NCBI GenBank assembly: GCA_001750625.1
Contig: MEIE01000002.1
Location: 1 to 44,989, forward strand
Length of the DNA: 44,989 nucleotides
Origin: Candidatus Amphirhobacter heronislandensis
GTDB taxonomy: Bacteria > Pseudomonadota > Gammaproteobacteria > Tethybacterales > Tethybacteraceae
Direction: 5' to 3'
Shown one piece after another: positions 1 to 10,889 of the stretch. Below the pieces are notes generated by a model. It was not told the DNA's origin, searched no databases, and saw only the letters and a program-made list of their open reading frames with translations. Positions within the stretch are counted from its first letter, which is position 1. Every line of letters starts with the position of its first letter. The position numbers were made by a program, and so were the translations under genes.

Positions 1-26
1 TGCCGTGAGTTTTAATATTGGGTTTA

Positions 27-218
27 TTAGTGATAGTCGGGACAATGGTGGGCTGGCGGCGGCGCCTGCACCGGAGCCGGCGGCGGCGGCGTGACGGTGA
101 CCGCGCCGCCAGGGCCCTTCGCGAGGCGGATGGTCTCCTTGTCTTCGGTGAGCTCCATTTCCTGGATGTCCGAATTCTCGAAGAGCTCGAGAATCGTTTT
201 GAGCTTTCTGAGGTCCAT
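27..218 (-). pseudogene. accB: Biotin carboxyl carrier protein of acetyl-CoA carboxylase, N-terminal part only
   Basis: The protein carries biotin for acetyl-CoA carboxylase in the first step of fatty acid synthesis. The first 35 residues (MDLRKLKTILELFENSDIQE and the following acidic stretch) match the AccB N-terminus, followed by the start of the usual Pro/Ala linker. The frame then ends after 63 codons. The biotinyl domain with its EAMKM-type lysine motif, which should bring the protein to about 150 residues, is absent. The last codons lie in an AT-rich stretch (1-45) unlike the rest of the window. This could be a real truncation, but a breakpoint or assembly junction at the edge is at least as likely. 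tlpA lies upstream on the same strand, as in many proteobacteria, though aroQ is not between them. Confidence 0.75.
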
Positions 219-258
219 TTCTTGCTAACTCTTGGTGAAAATAACCGATTGCCCGGCT

Positions 259-264
259 ATTTTA
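259..264 (-). promoter_or_regulatory. Candidate -10 box for accB
   Basis: TAAAAT, directly preceded by TG, reads towards accB and lies 40 bases before its ATG in the AT-rich 97-base gap between tlpA and accB. TTGACC is visible upstream but only 10 bases away, too close to act as a normal -35. The assignment rests on the hexamer and its position. Confidence 0.45.
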
Positions 265-315
265 CATTATTTCCGGTCAATTCGATAAAACGAAGATAAG
301 CGAAGTTAGCGTAAT

Positions 316-885
316 TTACGCCGGCAAAGGCGTGCAGGAAATGGCTGAATTGGCCGCGATGAAGCCCACGACCTCCTCTTCGTTCGCGAAGGGGCCCAGC
401 TTGGAGGCGGCCACCCGGCCCTGCTCGTCAAGCATGACGGTGTACGGCATCGCCCCGGTCGGGTTGCCCAGCCGCTCGGCCAGCGCCACGCCCTCGAGGC
501 CGACGACGTACGAGGGGAAGTCCAGGCCCAGGCTCTCCTCCAGCTGCTGGGCCTCGGCCAGCTCGTCCAGCACCAGGCCGGCGACGCTGCCAGGCCCGCA
601 GCGGGCAGCGGCGGCGTCCAGCAGCGGCAGCTCCCGGACGCAGGGCGGGCACCAGGCGGCCCAGAAATTGACCAGGCGCAGGCCCTGCAGCGCCGCGAAG
701 TCCACCGGCGCCCCGTCCTCCGCCCGCAGCGGCGTCAGGCCGGCGCGCGCCACCTCGGCCCGCAGGTCGGCCTGTACCCGGGCAGCCGGCGCCTCGGCCC
801 CGCCCGCCACGTAATAGGCCAGGCCCATCACAAAAGCTATGAGGGCGAGCGCCAGCAGCGCCAGCCCTATGAACGCGCGCGGCAT
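316..885 (-). CDS. TlpA-family membrane-anchored thiol-disulfide oxidoreductase
   Basis: This is a thioredoxin-fold protein that would work on the periplasmic side, reducing disulfides in client proteins such as cytochrome c maturation factors. Residues 5-28 form one hydrophobic anchor without an obvious cleavage site. The thioredoxin domain follows, with the redox motif WCPPC at 78-82 and the cis-proline loop MPYT around 146-149. Its length (189 residues) is normal for anchored TlpA/ResA proteins. The gene lies 21 bases after hppA and 97 bases before accB. The tlpA-accB neighbourhood is common in beta- and gammaproteobacteria. The client protein cannot be deduced. Confidence 0.85.
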   Translation of the reverse strand: MPRAFIGLALLALALIAFVMGLAYYVAGGAEAPAARVQADLRAEVARAGLTPLRAEDGAPVDFAALQGLRLVNFWAAWCPPCVRELPLLDAAAARCGPGSVAGLVLDELAEAQQLEESLGLDFPSYVVGLEGVALAERLGNPTGAMPYTVMLDEQGRVAASKLGPFANEEEVVGFIAANSAISCTPLPA

Positions 886-906
886 CGCGCCTGGCCCCGC
901 CTCCCG

Positions 907-3102
907 CTAGGTGAGCAGCGGGATCATCAAAAGCGCGACGATGTTGATGATCTTGATCAGGGGGTTGACCGCCGGGCCCGCGGTGTCCTTGTACGGGTCG
1001 CCGACGGTGTCGCCGGTGATCGCCGCCTGGTGGGCGTCGGAGTTCTTGCCGCCGTGCGCGCCGTCCTCGATCAGCTTTTTCGCGTTGTCCCAGGCGCCGC
1101 CGCCGGCCGTCATCGAGATCGCGACGAAGATGCCGGTGACGATCGAGCCGATCAGCAGCCCGCCGAGCGCCTCCTTGCCGAAGATCAGGCCCACCGCCAG
1201 CGGGGCCGCGATCGGCAGCAGCGCCGGGATCACCATCTGCCGGATCGAGGCCTTGGTGAGCAGCTGGACCGTGCGCGAGTAGTCGGGCTTGGCCTCGCCT
1301 TCCATGATGCCCTTGATCTCGGCGAACTGCCGCTTGACCTCGTCGACCACGGCGCCGGCCGCCTTGCCCACCGCGTCCATCGCCATCGCGCCGAACAGGT
1401 AGGGGATCAGGCCGCCGATGAACAGGCCGATCAGCACGTCGGGGTTGGACAGGTCGAAGAAGGTCGGAGCGCCGGTCGCGTGCTCGAGCGTGCTCGTGTA
1501 GTCGGCGAACAGCACCAGCGCCGCGAGGCCGGCCGAGCCGATCGCGTAGCCCTTGGTGACCGCCTTGGTGGTGTTGCCCACCGCGTCCAGCGGGTCGGTG
1601 ACCTCGTTGCGGACCCGCTCCTCCATGCCGCTCATCTCGGCGATGCCGCCGGCGTTGTCGGTGATCGGGCCAAAGGCGTCCAGCGCCACGACCAGCCCCG
1701 CCATCGACAGCATCGAGGTCGCCGCGATCGCGACGCCGTAGACGCCGGCGAAGGTGTAGGCCAGCCAGATCGACAGGCAGACCGCCAGGATCGGCAGCGC
1801 GCAGGCGTACATCGACACCGACAGGCCCTGGATGATGTTGGTCGCGTGGCCGGTGACCGAGGCCGCGGCGATGCTCTTGACCGGCTTGAAGGCGGTGTCG
1901 GTGTAGTAGTGGGTGATCACCACCATCGCCGCCGTGACCGCCAGGCCGACCGCCGCCGCGCCGAACATCGGCACGATCTTGAGGTCGCCGGAGGCGCCGC
2001 CGAGCACCAGCGCGATCACCGCGAACAGCGCCAGCGCCAAAAGGCCGGTCATCACCATCGCGCGGTACAGGATGTTCATCACCGGGCTGCCGGCGTTGAG
2101 GCGGTTGAGCACCGCGTCGATGCCGTCGATCAGCGGCAGGAACACCACCATCCACGCCGGGTTGTTCCCGGCGCCGGCCTCGCGCTTGCGGACGAAGAAG
2201 CAGCCGAAGATCGAGGCGATGATCGAGGCGGCGCCGATCGCCATCGGCAGCAGCACCGCGGCCTGGCTGCCGGGGAACAGCAGCGCGCCGGCGAACATGG
2301 TCGCAATCATCGTCACCGCGTAGGTCTCGAACAGGTCCGCCGCCATGCCGGCGCAGTCGCCGACGTTGTCGCCGACGTTGTCGGCGATCACCGCCGGGTT
2401 GCGGGGGTCGTCCTCGGGGATGCCGAGGTCGAGCTTGCCGGAGAGGTCGGCGCCGACGTCGGCGCCCTTGGTGAAGATGCCGCCGCCGAGCCGCGCGAAG
2501 ATCGAGATCAGCGAGCCGCCGAAGCCCAGGCCGATGAGCGGGTGGACCACGGCGTACCAGCCGTCCTTGACTATCTCAAGCTGCCCTTCCTCATTAGTGA
2601 ACATCTGCTGAAGCTCTTCGGGCGTGAACAGCTGGTGGCGGAAGAAGTACAGGAAGGCCAGGTAGCCGGCGACGCCGAGCAGGCCGAGGCCGACGACCAG
2701 CATGCCGGTGATCGCGCCGCCGCGGAAGGAGATGGTCAGCGCGTCGTCGAGGCCGTTCTCGGCGGCCGCCGCGGTGCGGACGTTGGCGCGCACCGAGATG
2801 TTCATGCCGATGTAGCCGGCGGCGGCCGAGCAGATCGCGCCGATCGCGAAGCCCAGCGCGGTCTTCCAGTCCCAGGCGCTGAGCAGCAGGGTGATGACGA
2901 TCCCGACGACCGCGACCCACTTGTACTGCTCGTTGAGGAAGGCCTGGGCGCCCTCCTTGATGCTGGCGGCGATCTCGCGCATCCGGTCGCTGCCGTCGGC
3001 CTGCTTCATGATCCAGGCGTAGCTGTAGATTCCATACGCGACCGCGAGCAGCGCGCAGGCAATGATGGCCAGGAACATGAAGGCCGCAAAAAACTCGTTC
3101 AT
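907..3102 (-). CDS. hppA: Membrane-bound proton-translocating pyrophosphatase, K+-independent type
   Basis: The enzyme hydrolyses inorganic pyrophosphate and pumps ions across the inner membrane. Its 731 residues contain many hydrophobic helices and the family signatures DVGADLSGK (215-223), DNVGDNVGD (241-249), and a C-terminal segment with GGAWDNAKK and [15 protein letters not shown]. The sequence [10 protein letters not shown] around residue 513 has lysine where K+-dependent enzymes have alanine (GNTTAA). That marks the K+-independent, H+-pumping subgroup. Residues about 151-187 form a relatively hydrophilic loop that looks longer than usual. The start ATG follows a candidate TAAAAT promoter shared divergently with the SCO gene. 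tlpA lies 21 bases downstream. Confidence 0.95.
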   Translation of the reverse strand: MNEFFAAFMFLAIIACALLAVAYGIYSYAWIMKQADGSDRMREIAASIKEGAQAFLNEQYKWVAVVGIVITLLLSAWDWKTALGFAIGAICSAAAGYIGMNISVRANVRTAAAAENGLDDALTISFRGGAITGMLVVGLGLLGVAGYLAFLYFFRHQLFTPEELQQMFTNEEGQLEIVKDGWYAVVHPLIGLGFGGSLISIFARLGGGIFTKGADVGADLSGKLDLGIPEDDPRNPAVIADNVGDNVGDCAGMAADLFETYAVTMIATMFAGALLFPGSQAAVLLPMAIGAASIIASIFGCFFVRKREAGAGNNPAWMVVFLPLIDGIDAVLNRLNAGSPVMNILYRAMVMTGLLALALFAVIALVLGGASGDLKIVPMFGAAAVGLAVTAAMVVITHYYTDTAFKPVKSIAAASVTGHATNIIQGLSVSMYACALPILAVCLSIWLAYTFAGVYGVAIAATSMLSMAGLVVALDAFGPITDNAGGIAEMSGMEERVRNEVTDPLDAVGNTTKAVTKGYAIGSAGLAALVLFADYTSTLEHATGAPTFFDLSNPDVLIGLFIGGLIPYLFGAMAMDAVGKAAGAVVDEVKRQFAEIKGIMEGEAKPDYSRTVQLLTKASIRQMVIPALLPIAAPLAVGLIFGKEALGGLLIGSIVTGIFVAISMTAGGGAWDNAKKLIEDGAHGGKNSDAHQAAITGDTVGDPYKDTAGPAVNPLIKIINIVALLMIPLLT

Positions 3103-3132
3103 CGCATCGTTCCGTATGCTAAAGGAAAGCGG

Positions 3133-3138
3133 ATTTTA
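3133..3138 (-). promoter_or_regulatory. Candidate -10 box for hppA
   Basis: TAAAAT on the minus strand lies 30 bases before the hppA ATG, in the 73-base gap between the divergent genes hppA and SCO. The gap is markedly more AT-rich than its flanks. No convincing -35 is visible. Confidence 0.45.
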
Positions 3139-3162
3139 GTTTATTGCGGCGGCGGCGCGGCT

Positions 3163-3168
3163 TAAAAT
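3163..3168 (+). promoter_or_regulatory. Candidate -10 box for the SCO gene, very close to the start codon
   Basis: TAAAAT ends only 7 bases before the ATG at 3176, so the expected RNA start falls at or next to the start codon. TTATTG 16 bases upstream (3141-3146) is a weak -35 candidate. There is no Shine-Dalgarno sequence between the box and the ATG, as expected for a leaderless message. Confidence 0.45.
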
Positions 3169-3175
3169 CGCCGCG

Positions 3176-3772
3176 ATGGAAATCCGCCGCCGGACCGCCG
3201 CCGTCCTGCTCGCCGCCCTCCTGCTCGCGGGGCCGGCCGCGCACGGCCACAGCGTCGACCACGAGCTGGTCCAGGGCAACATCACCGGCCTCGGCCACAT
3301 CGGCGGCGACTTCGGCTTCATCGACGACGACGGCCAGCTGCGGCGGCTCAGCGACTTCCGCGGCGCGCCGGTGCTGCTGTTCTTCGGCTTCGCGAACTGC
3401 CCGGACGTCTGCCCCGGCTTTTTGGCCAAGGCCTCCGCGGTCCGCCGCGAGCTCGGCGACGCCGGCGCCGCCCTGCCGGTGATCTTCGTCACCGTCGACC
3501 CGGCGCGCGACGACCGCGAGCGGCTGCGGCGCTACCTGGCGCTGTTCGGCGACGGCTTCGTCGGCGCCCGGGTCCCGGACGGCGAGCTCGCCGAGGTGAT
3601 GCGGCAGTACGCGGTCGCCGCGCAGCGGGTGCGGGACGAGGACGGCAAGATCGTGATCACCCACGGCAGCGGCGCCTACCTCATCGACGCCGCCGGCGGC
3701 ACGGCCGCCTACATCTCGACGACCCGCAGCGTCGCCGAGATCGCCGCGCAGGTGGCCGCCCTGCTGCAGTGA
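3176..3772 (+). CDS. SCO1/SenC-family copper chaperone for cytochrome c oxidase
   Basis: SCO proteins deliver copper to the CuA site of cytochrome oxidase or act as thiol reductants in the periplasm. A short signal peptide or anchor covers about residues 6-23. The thioredoxin-like domain has the copper-binding pair in CPDVC (Cys75, Cys79), the strand VIFVTVDPARD, and a conserved histidine at about 163 (THGS). The length of 198 residues is normal. The ATG at 3176 gives an intact signal peptide and was preferred even though no ribosome binding site precedes it. The next gene, aceE, has its own candidate promoter. Confidence 0.9.
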   Translation: MEIRRRTAAVLLAALLLAGPAAHGHSVDHELVQGNITGLGHIGGDFGFIDDDGQLRRLSDFRGAPVLLFFGFANCPDVCPGFLAKASAVRRELGDAGAALPVIFVTVDPARDDRERLRRYLALFGDGFVGARVPDGELAEVMRQYAVAAQRVRDEDGKIVITHGSGAYLIDAAGGTAAYISTTRSVAEIAAQVAALLQ

Positions 3773-3787
3773 TTCGGGCCCCTGCAT

Positions 3788-3793
3788 TAAAAT
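3788..3793 (+). promoter_or_regulatory. Candidate -10 box for aceE-aceF
   Basis: TAAAAT lies 42 bases before the aceE ATG. It sits inside a short inverted repeat (CCTGC, 9 bases, GCAGG; 3781-3799). Arms of five bases are too short to claim an operator. A strong AAGGAGA ribosome binding site follows at 3823-3829. Confidence 0.4.
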
Positions 3794-3835
3794 AGCAGGC
3801 TAATCAAGGCAGGGAGAAAAAAAGGAGAACCCAAG

Positions 3836-6535
<2,700 letters not shown>

Positions 6536-6542
6536 GGCGGCC

Positions 6543-7832
6543 ATGGCCAAGGAAGTAGCCGTCCCGGACATCGGCGACTTCAAGGACGTCGAGGTCATCG
6601 AGGTCCTCGTCGCGGCCGGCGACCAGGTCGCGGCCGAGCAGGGCCTGATCACGCTCGAGACCGACAAGGCGACCATGGACGTCCCCAGCACCGCCGCCGG
6701 CAAGCTGCGCGAGCTGCTGGTCAAGGTCGGCGCCAAGGTTTCCCAGGGCGACGCGATCGCGGTGATCGAAGTCGCCGAGGGAGCGGCGCCCGCCGCCGCG
6801 CCAGCTGCCGCTGCTCCGGCTTCCGCTCCAGCGCCAGCGGCCCCAGCTCAGGCCACGGCCGCCCCGGCGGCGGCGCCCCGGACCTCGCCGGGCCCCGCAG
6901 CCCCGCCCGGCGGCGGCGAGGCGGTCTACGCCACGCCGGCGGTGCGCAAGATCGCGCGGGAGTTCGGCGTCGACCTCAGCCAGGTCGGCGGCAGCGGCGG
7001 CAAGGGCCGCATCCTCAAAGAGGACATCCAGGAATACGTCAAGAAGCAGCTCAGCGGCGGCGCGGGCGGCGGCGGCCTGGGCCTGGACCTCGGCTACAAG
7101 CTGCCGGCGGCGGCGGCGGCCGACTTCGCGGCGCAGGGCCCGGTCGAGACCGTCGAGCTGTCCCGCATCAAGCAGATCTCGGGGCCGTTCCTGCACCGCA
7201 ACTGGCTGAGCATCCCCCACGTCACCCAGTTCGCCGACGCGGACGTCACCGACATGGAGAAGTTCCGCAAGGACCACGCTCCCGACGCCAAGGCGCGCGG
7301 CTTCAGCCTGTCGCCGCTGGCCTTCATGGTCAAGGCGGTCTGCGTCGCCCTGCAGCACTACCCCGAGCTCAACTCATCGCTCAACCCGGACGGCAAGTCG
7401 ATCACCGTCAAGAAGTACTACCACATCGGCATCGCGGTCGACACCCCCGGCGGCCTGGTGGTGCCGGTGCTGCGCGACGTCAACGGCAAGACCATCATGC
7501 AGCTCGCCGAGGAGATGGGCGCGATCTCCCTCAAGGCGCGCGAAGGCAAGCTCGGGCCGAAGGAGATGCAGGGCGGCACCTTCACGATCTCCTCGCTCGG
7601 CGGCATCGGCGGGACCCACTTCACGCCGATCATCAACGCCCCCGAGGTCGCGATCCTCGGCGTCGGCCGCTCGCGGCTGCAGCCGGTGTGGAACGGCAGC
7701 GCCTTCGAGCCGCGGCTGGTGATGCCGGTCGCGCTGTCCTACGACCACCGGGTGATCGACGGCGCCCTGGGCGCGCGCTTCATCACGGATCTAACCGACA
7801 TGCTGGGGGACATCCGCAACATCGTCCTGTAA
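6543..7832 (+). CDS. aceF: Dihydrolipoamide acetyltransferase, E2 of pyruvate dehydrogenase
   Basis: E2 forms the core of the complex and moves the acetyl group from lipoate to CoA. A single lipoyl domain (1-78) carries the lipoylated lysine in ETDKATMD (Lys42). A flexible Ala/Pro linker (about 80-125) follows, then the peripheral-subunit binding domain (about 129-168, ATPAVRKIAREFGVD). The catalytic domain ends with YDHRVIDG, where His402 and Asp406 are the active-site pair. At 429 residues it is a one-lipoyl version; E. coli E2 has three such domains. It lies 7 bases behind aceE. A GC-rich hairpin separates it from the following transporter genes. Confidence 0.96.
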   Translation: MAKEVAVPDIGDFKDVEVIEVLVAAGDQVAAEQGLITLETDKATMDVPSTAAGKLRELLVKVGAKVSQGDAIAVIEVAEGAAPAAAPAAAAPASAPAPAAPAQATAAPAAAPRTSPGPAAPPGGGEAVYATPAVRKIAREFGVDLSQVGGSGGKGRILKEDIQEYVKKQLSGGAGGGGLGLDLGYKLPAAAAADFAAQGPVETVELSRIKQISGPFLHRNWLSIPHVTQFADADVTDMEKFRKDHAPDAKARGFSLSPLAFMVKAVCVALQHYPELNSSLNPDGKSITVKKYYHIGIAVDTPGGLVVPVLRDVNGKTIMQLAEEMGAISLKAREGKLGPKEMQGGTFTISSLGGIGGTHFTPIINAPEVAILGVGRSRLQPVWNGSAFEPRLVMPVALSYDHRVIDGALGARFITDLTDMLGDIRNIVL

Positions 7833-7833
7833 T

Positions 7834-7853
7834 GGCGGCGCGTCCGCGCCGCC
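7834..7853 (+). repeat. GC-rich hairpin between aceF and the zinc-type ABC genes
   Basis: GGCGGCGCG and CGCGCCGCC are perfect 9-base arms separated by TC, immediately after the aceF stop. No T-run follows, so this is not a standard intrinsic terminator. It could protect the upstream mRNA end or partly uncouple the downstream genes. Confidence 0.5.
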
Positions 7854-7869
7854 GCCCCCGGCCATAACC

Positions 7870-8583
7870 ATGGATTCCTCGGATCTGCTCGTCATGCGCG
7901 GCGTCGCCTACAGCATCGCCGGCCGCGACATCCTGCGCGGCATCAGCATGCGGATCCGGCGCGGCGAGATGCTGTCGATGGTCGGCCCGAACGGCGGCGG
8001 CAAGACCACGCTGCTGCGGCTGGCGATCGGCAGCCGCCTGCCGACCGGCGGCAGCATCGAGCGCGCATCGATGCGGATCGGCTACCAGCCGCAGCAGGCC
8101 CAGCTCAACCCGACGGTGCCGCTGAGCGTCGCGGCGCTGCTGCGGCTCAGCGCCCGCGACCCGTCGCGGACCAGCATCAGCGCGCGGCTGGAGCTGCTGG
8201 GCCTGGACGCCGGCGTCCTCGACCAGCAGGTCGGCGACCTGTCCGGCGGCCAGCGGCAGCTGGTGAGCATCGCCCGCGCGATGCTGCGCGAGCCCGACCT
8301 GCTGGTGCTCGACGAGCCCGGCGCCTACTGCGACCAGCGCAACCTGTCGGCGCTGTACCGCGCCATCGGCGAGTTCAGCGAGCGCCAGGGCTGCGCGACG
8401 ATATGCGTCTCCCACGACCTCAGCCGGGTGCTGGTCCATTCGGACCACATCCTGTGCATCGACCGCCGCATCGTCTGCCAGGGCGGCCCCGCCGACATCG
8501 TCCGCGACGCCGAGTTCGAGCAGCTGTTCGGCGAAAAGGCCTACACCGGGGTGTTCACGCACCACGAGCACTATCCCAAATGA
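7870..8583 (+). CDS. znuC: Metal (zinc/manganese-type) ABC transporter ATP-binding protein
   Basis: This cytoplasmic ATPase of a metal importer resembles ZnuC and related proteins. It has a Walker A motif GPNGGGKT (39-46), a form typical of metal ABC ATPases, the signature LSGGQ (124-128), Walker B LVLDEP (145-150) and the switch histidine in CVSHD. Its 237 residues end in a His-rich tail (FTHHEHYPK), which is also common in this subfamily. The stop overlaps the start of the permease gene (ATGA). The metal cannot be decided from sequence; zinc is the usual substrate, manganese or iron are possible. No binding protein or zur gene is present in the window. Confidence 0.85.
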   Translation: MDSSDLLVMRGVAYSIAGRDILRGISMRIRRGEMLSMVGPNGGGKTTLLRLAIGSRLPTGGSIERASMRIGYQPQQAQLNPTVPLSVAALLRLSARDPSRTSISARLELLGLDAGVLDQQVGDLSGGQRQLVSIARAMLREPDLLVLDEPGAYCDQRNLSALYRAIGEFSERQGCATICVSHDLSRVLVHSDHILCIDRRIVCQGGPADIVRDAEFEQLFGEKAYTGVFTHHEHYPK

Positions 8584-9380
8584 CGGCGATCGTCGCCAAG
8601 ATCATGCTGGCGGGGCTGCCGCTGGCCGCGGCGGCCGCCCTGCTCGGCTGCATGATCCAGTGGCGCGGCATGTCCTTCGCCGGCGACGCCCTGGCGCACA
8701 GCGCGCTGCTAGGGGTGGGCCTGGCGCTGGTGATCGGCGTCGACTGGCGCGTCGGCGTCGGCGCCATCGCCCTTTTGATGGCGCTGCACCTGCACGCCGG
8801 CCGCGGCGGCGGCCGCCTGAGCGCCGACGCGGTCCTGGCGGTCAGCGCCCACGCTAGCCTCGCGGCCGGCGCCTGCCTGCTGTACCTGCGCCGCAGCTCG
8901 GTCGACTGGGAAAGCATCCTGTTCGGCAGCATCCTGACGGTCCGGACCGTCGAGGCAGTCGGGCTGCTGCTGGCGTCGGGCCTGATCGTCGTCGCCGGCG
9001 CGCTGCTGTGGCGGCGGCTGGTGCTGCTCGCCCTCAACGACGAGATCGCCTCGATTGAAAACCCGCGGCCGGCGCTGCTGGAGCTTTGCTTCTTGCTGCT
9101 GCTGGCGCTGTACGTCACCGTCGGCGTCCGCATCGTCGGCGTGATGCTGCTCAACGCGATGCTGATCATCCCGGTGGCGGCGGCGCGGCCGCTGGCGCAC
9201 TCGCCCGCGGGCATGGCCCTGCTGGCGGCGGCGATCGGCATGGCGAGCATGGCCGCCGGCACCGCGCTGAGCTTCGCCGCCGACCTGCCGGTCGCGCCGG
9301 CGACCGCGCTGGCCGCCTGCGGCGCCTTCGTCCTGACCTGGGGCTGGGACGCCCTGCGCCGGCGGCCGGCCGGCAAGTGA
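8580..9380 (+). CDS. znuB: Metal (zinc/manganese-type) ABC transporter permease
   Basis: This is an inner-membrane permease of the ABC-3 family (ZnuB/MntB type), partner of the preceding ATPase. The 266 residues are mostly hydrophobic, with about eight to nine membrane segments. Family stretches include MSFAGDALAHSALLGVGLA near residues 25-44 and the conserved VGVRIVGVMLLNAMLIIPVA in the last third. The ATG at 8580 overlaps the znuC stop, which indicates translational coupling and fixes the start. The 3' end overlaps the next start codon (TGATG), so the decarboxylase gene is in the same transcript. Confidence 0.87.
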   Translation: MTAIVAKIMLAGLPLAAAAALLGCMIQWRGMSFAGDALAHSALLGVGLALVIGVDWRVGVGAIALLMALHLHAGRGGGRLSADAVLAVSAHASLAAGACLLYLRRSSVDWESILFGSILTVRTVEAVGLLLASGLIVVAGALLWRRLVLLALNDEIASIENPRPALLELCFLLLLALYVTVGVRIVGVMLLNAMLIIPVAAARPLAHSPAGMALLAAAIGMASMAAGTALSFAADLPVAPATALAACGAFVLTWGWDALRRRPAGK

Positions 9381-10825
9381 TGGACGAGGCCGAATACCGC
9401 AAATGGGCCGCGGCGGCGGCCGAGTGGACTGCCGCCTACCGCGCTGGCCTGCGGGAAATGCCGGTCCGCGCCCAGATCGAGCCGGGCAGCGTGCTCGCGC
9501 AGCTGCCGGCGGCCGCGCCCGAGCAGGGCGAGGACTTCGCGCAGATCTTCGCGGACTTCGAGCGGCTGGTGCCGCCGGCCCTGACCCACTGGCAGCACCC
9601 GCGCTTTTTCGCCTACTTTCCGGCCAACGCCACCATGCCTTCGGTGATCGCCGAGCAGCTGACCGCGGCGATCGCGGCCAACTGCATGCTATGGCAGACC
9701 TCGCCGGCCGGCACCGAGATGGAGATCCGCATGCTCGAGTGGCTGTCCGGCCTGTGCGGCCTGCCCGCCAGCTGGCAGGGCGTCATCCAGGACTCGGCCT
9801 CCTCAGGGACGCTGGCGGCGGTCCTGACCGCCCGCGAGCGCGCGACCGGCTGGCAGGGCAACGAGGCCGGCCTCGCCGGCGGCCCGCCGCTGCGCATGTA
9901 TTACTCGCGGCACGCGCACGCCTCGGTCCCCAAGGCCATCATGCTGGCGGGCCTCGGCCGCGCCAACGCCGTCGCAATCGACCTCGACGCGGACGGCGCG
10001 ATGGACGCCGGCGCCCTGGAGCGGGCCATCGAGGCCGACCGCGCCGCCGGCATGAAGCCCGCCGGCGTGGTCGCGACCGTCGGCGCCACCAGCACCGGGG
10101 ACGCGGACGGGCTGGCAGCCACCGGCGCGGTGGTGCGGCGCCACGGCCTGTACGGCCACGTCGACGCCGCCTGGGCCGGCAGCGCGGCGCTGTGCCCCGA
10201 GCACCGGGGGCTGCTGGACGGCCTCGAGCAGTGGGACAGCTACCTGTTCAACCCGCACAAGTGGCTGGGGACCAATTTCGACCTGTGCGCGCACTACCTC
10301 AAGGACCCGGCGGCGCAGATCCGCACCTTCGGCGCGCAGCCGGACTACCTGCAGACCGCGGGCGTGGAGCAGCCGGCCGATTTCAGCAGCTGGACGGCGC
10401 CGCTGGGCCGGCGCTTCCGGGCGCTGAAGCTGTGGTTCGTGCTGCGCTCCTACGGGGCCGAGGGGCTGCGGACGATGATCCGCAACCACGTCGCCTGGGC
10501 CGAGGAGGCCGAGCGCGCGCTGGCGGCGCAGCCGGGCTTTGCGATCTGCGCGCCGCGGCGGCTGTCCCTGTTCCTGTTCCGGCACGAGCCGGCCGGCCTC
10601 GGCGACGCGGCGCTCGACGAGCACAACGCCCGGCTGCTCGAGGCGATCAACGACGACGGCTTCTTGTATCTGACCCAGACCCGCCTCGCCGGCCGCTACG
10701 CGCTGCGCCTGCAGGTCGGCGCCGCCGCGGCCACCCGCGACGACGTCCTCGCCAGCGTCGAGCGCATCGCCGAAATAGCGGCCTCTTTGCCTGCCTCCAA
10801 ACAGGTCCGCGAGGCAGATGCTTAG
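9380..10825 (+). CDS. PLP-dependent decarboxylase, aromatic-L-amino-acid decarboxylase family
   Basis: Members of this group II family decarboxylate aromatic amino acids, some of them glutamate or aspartate, to amines. The PLP lysine is in NPHKWLG (His293, Lys294). The conserved Asp262 in HVDAAWAGS and an N-terminal stretch HPRFFAYFPANAT around 73-85 match the aromatic decarboxylase branch better than the glutamate branch. At 481 residues it is full length. The ATG overlaps the permease stop (TGATG). Its place behind a metal transporter is unusual and may be only transcriptional convenience. The substrate is undetermined: Phe, Tyr, Trp or Dopa are the family's typical choices. Confidence 0.85.
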   Translation: MDEAEYRKWAAAAAEWTAAYRAGLREMPVRAQIEPGSVLAQLPAAAPEQGEDFAQIFADFERLVPPALTHWQHPRFFAYFPANATMPSVIAEQLTAAIAANCMLWQTSPAGTEMEIRMLEWLSGLCGLPASWQGVIQDSASSGTLAAVLTARERATGWQGNEAGLAGGPPLRMYYSRHAHASVPKAIMLAGLGRANAVAIDLDADGAMDAGALERAIEADRAAGMKPAGVVATVGATSTGDADGLAATGAVVRRHGLYGHVDAAWAGSAALCPEHRGLLDGLEQWDSYLFNPHKWLGTNFDLCAHYLKDPAAQIRTFGAQPDYLQTAGVEQPADFSSWTAPLGRRFRALKLWFVLRSYGAEGLRTMIRNHVAWAEEAERALAAQPGFAICAPRRLSLFLFRHEPAGLGDAALDEHNARLLEAINDDGFLYLTQTRLAGRYALRLQVGAAAATRDDVLASVERIAEIAASLPASKQVREADA

Positions 10826-10828
10826 AAT
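10823..10828 (+). promoter_or_regulatory. Candidate -10 box before the CPA2 antiporter gene
   Basis: TAGAAT begins on the stop codon of the decarboxylase gene and is preceded by TGCT. It lies 57 bases before the antiporter ATG. No clear -35 is visible. Confidence 0.4.
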
Positions 10829-10844
10829 AAAGGCTGGAAGGAGA

Positions 10845-10889
10845 ATGGACTGCGACGCCGCCAGGATCGCCCGCGCAACGCCGCGATGA
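10845..10889 (+). CDS. Possible 14-codon leader peptide coupled to the antiporter gene
   Basis: A short frame, [14 protein letters not shown], begins right behind a strong purine tract (GGAAGGAGA, 10836-10844). Its TGA overlaps the antiporter ATG as ATGA. The antiporter itself has no Shine-Dalgarno sequence near its start, so ribosomes could reach it through this small frame. The purine tract is unusually close to this ATG (1-3 bases), which weakens the case. It resembles no known family. Confidence 0.3.
   Translation: MDCDAARIARATPR

Noticed and set aside
1030-3165. A 711-codon open frame on the plus strand opposite hppA
   Set aside because: It is full of His, Arg, Asp and Gly with no recognisable domain. 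It is the expected shadow of a GC-rich gene whose third positions are nearly all G or C.
3781-3799. Inverted repeat CCTGC-N9-GCAGG over the aceE -10 box as an operator
   Set aside because: Arms of five bases occur easily by chance, and the symmetry does not continue outward.
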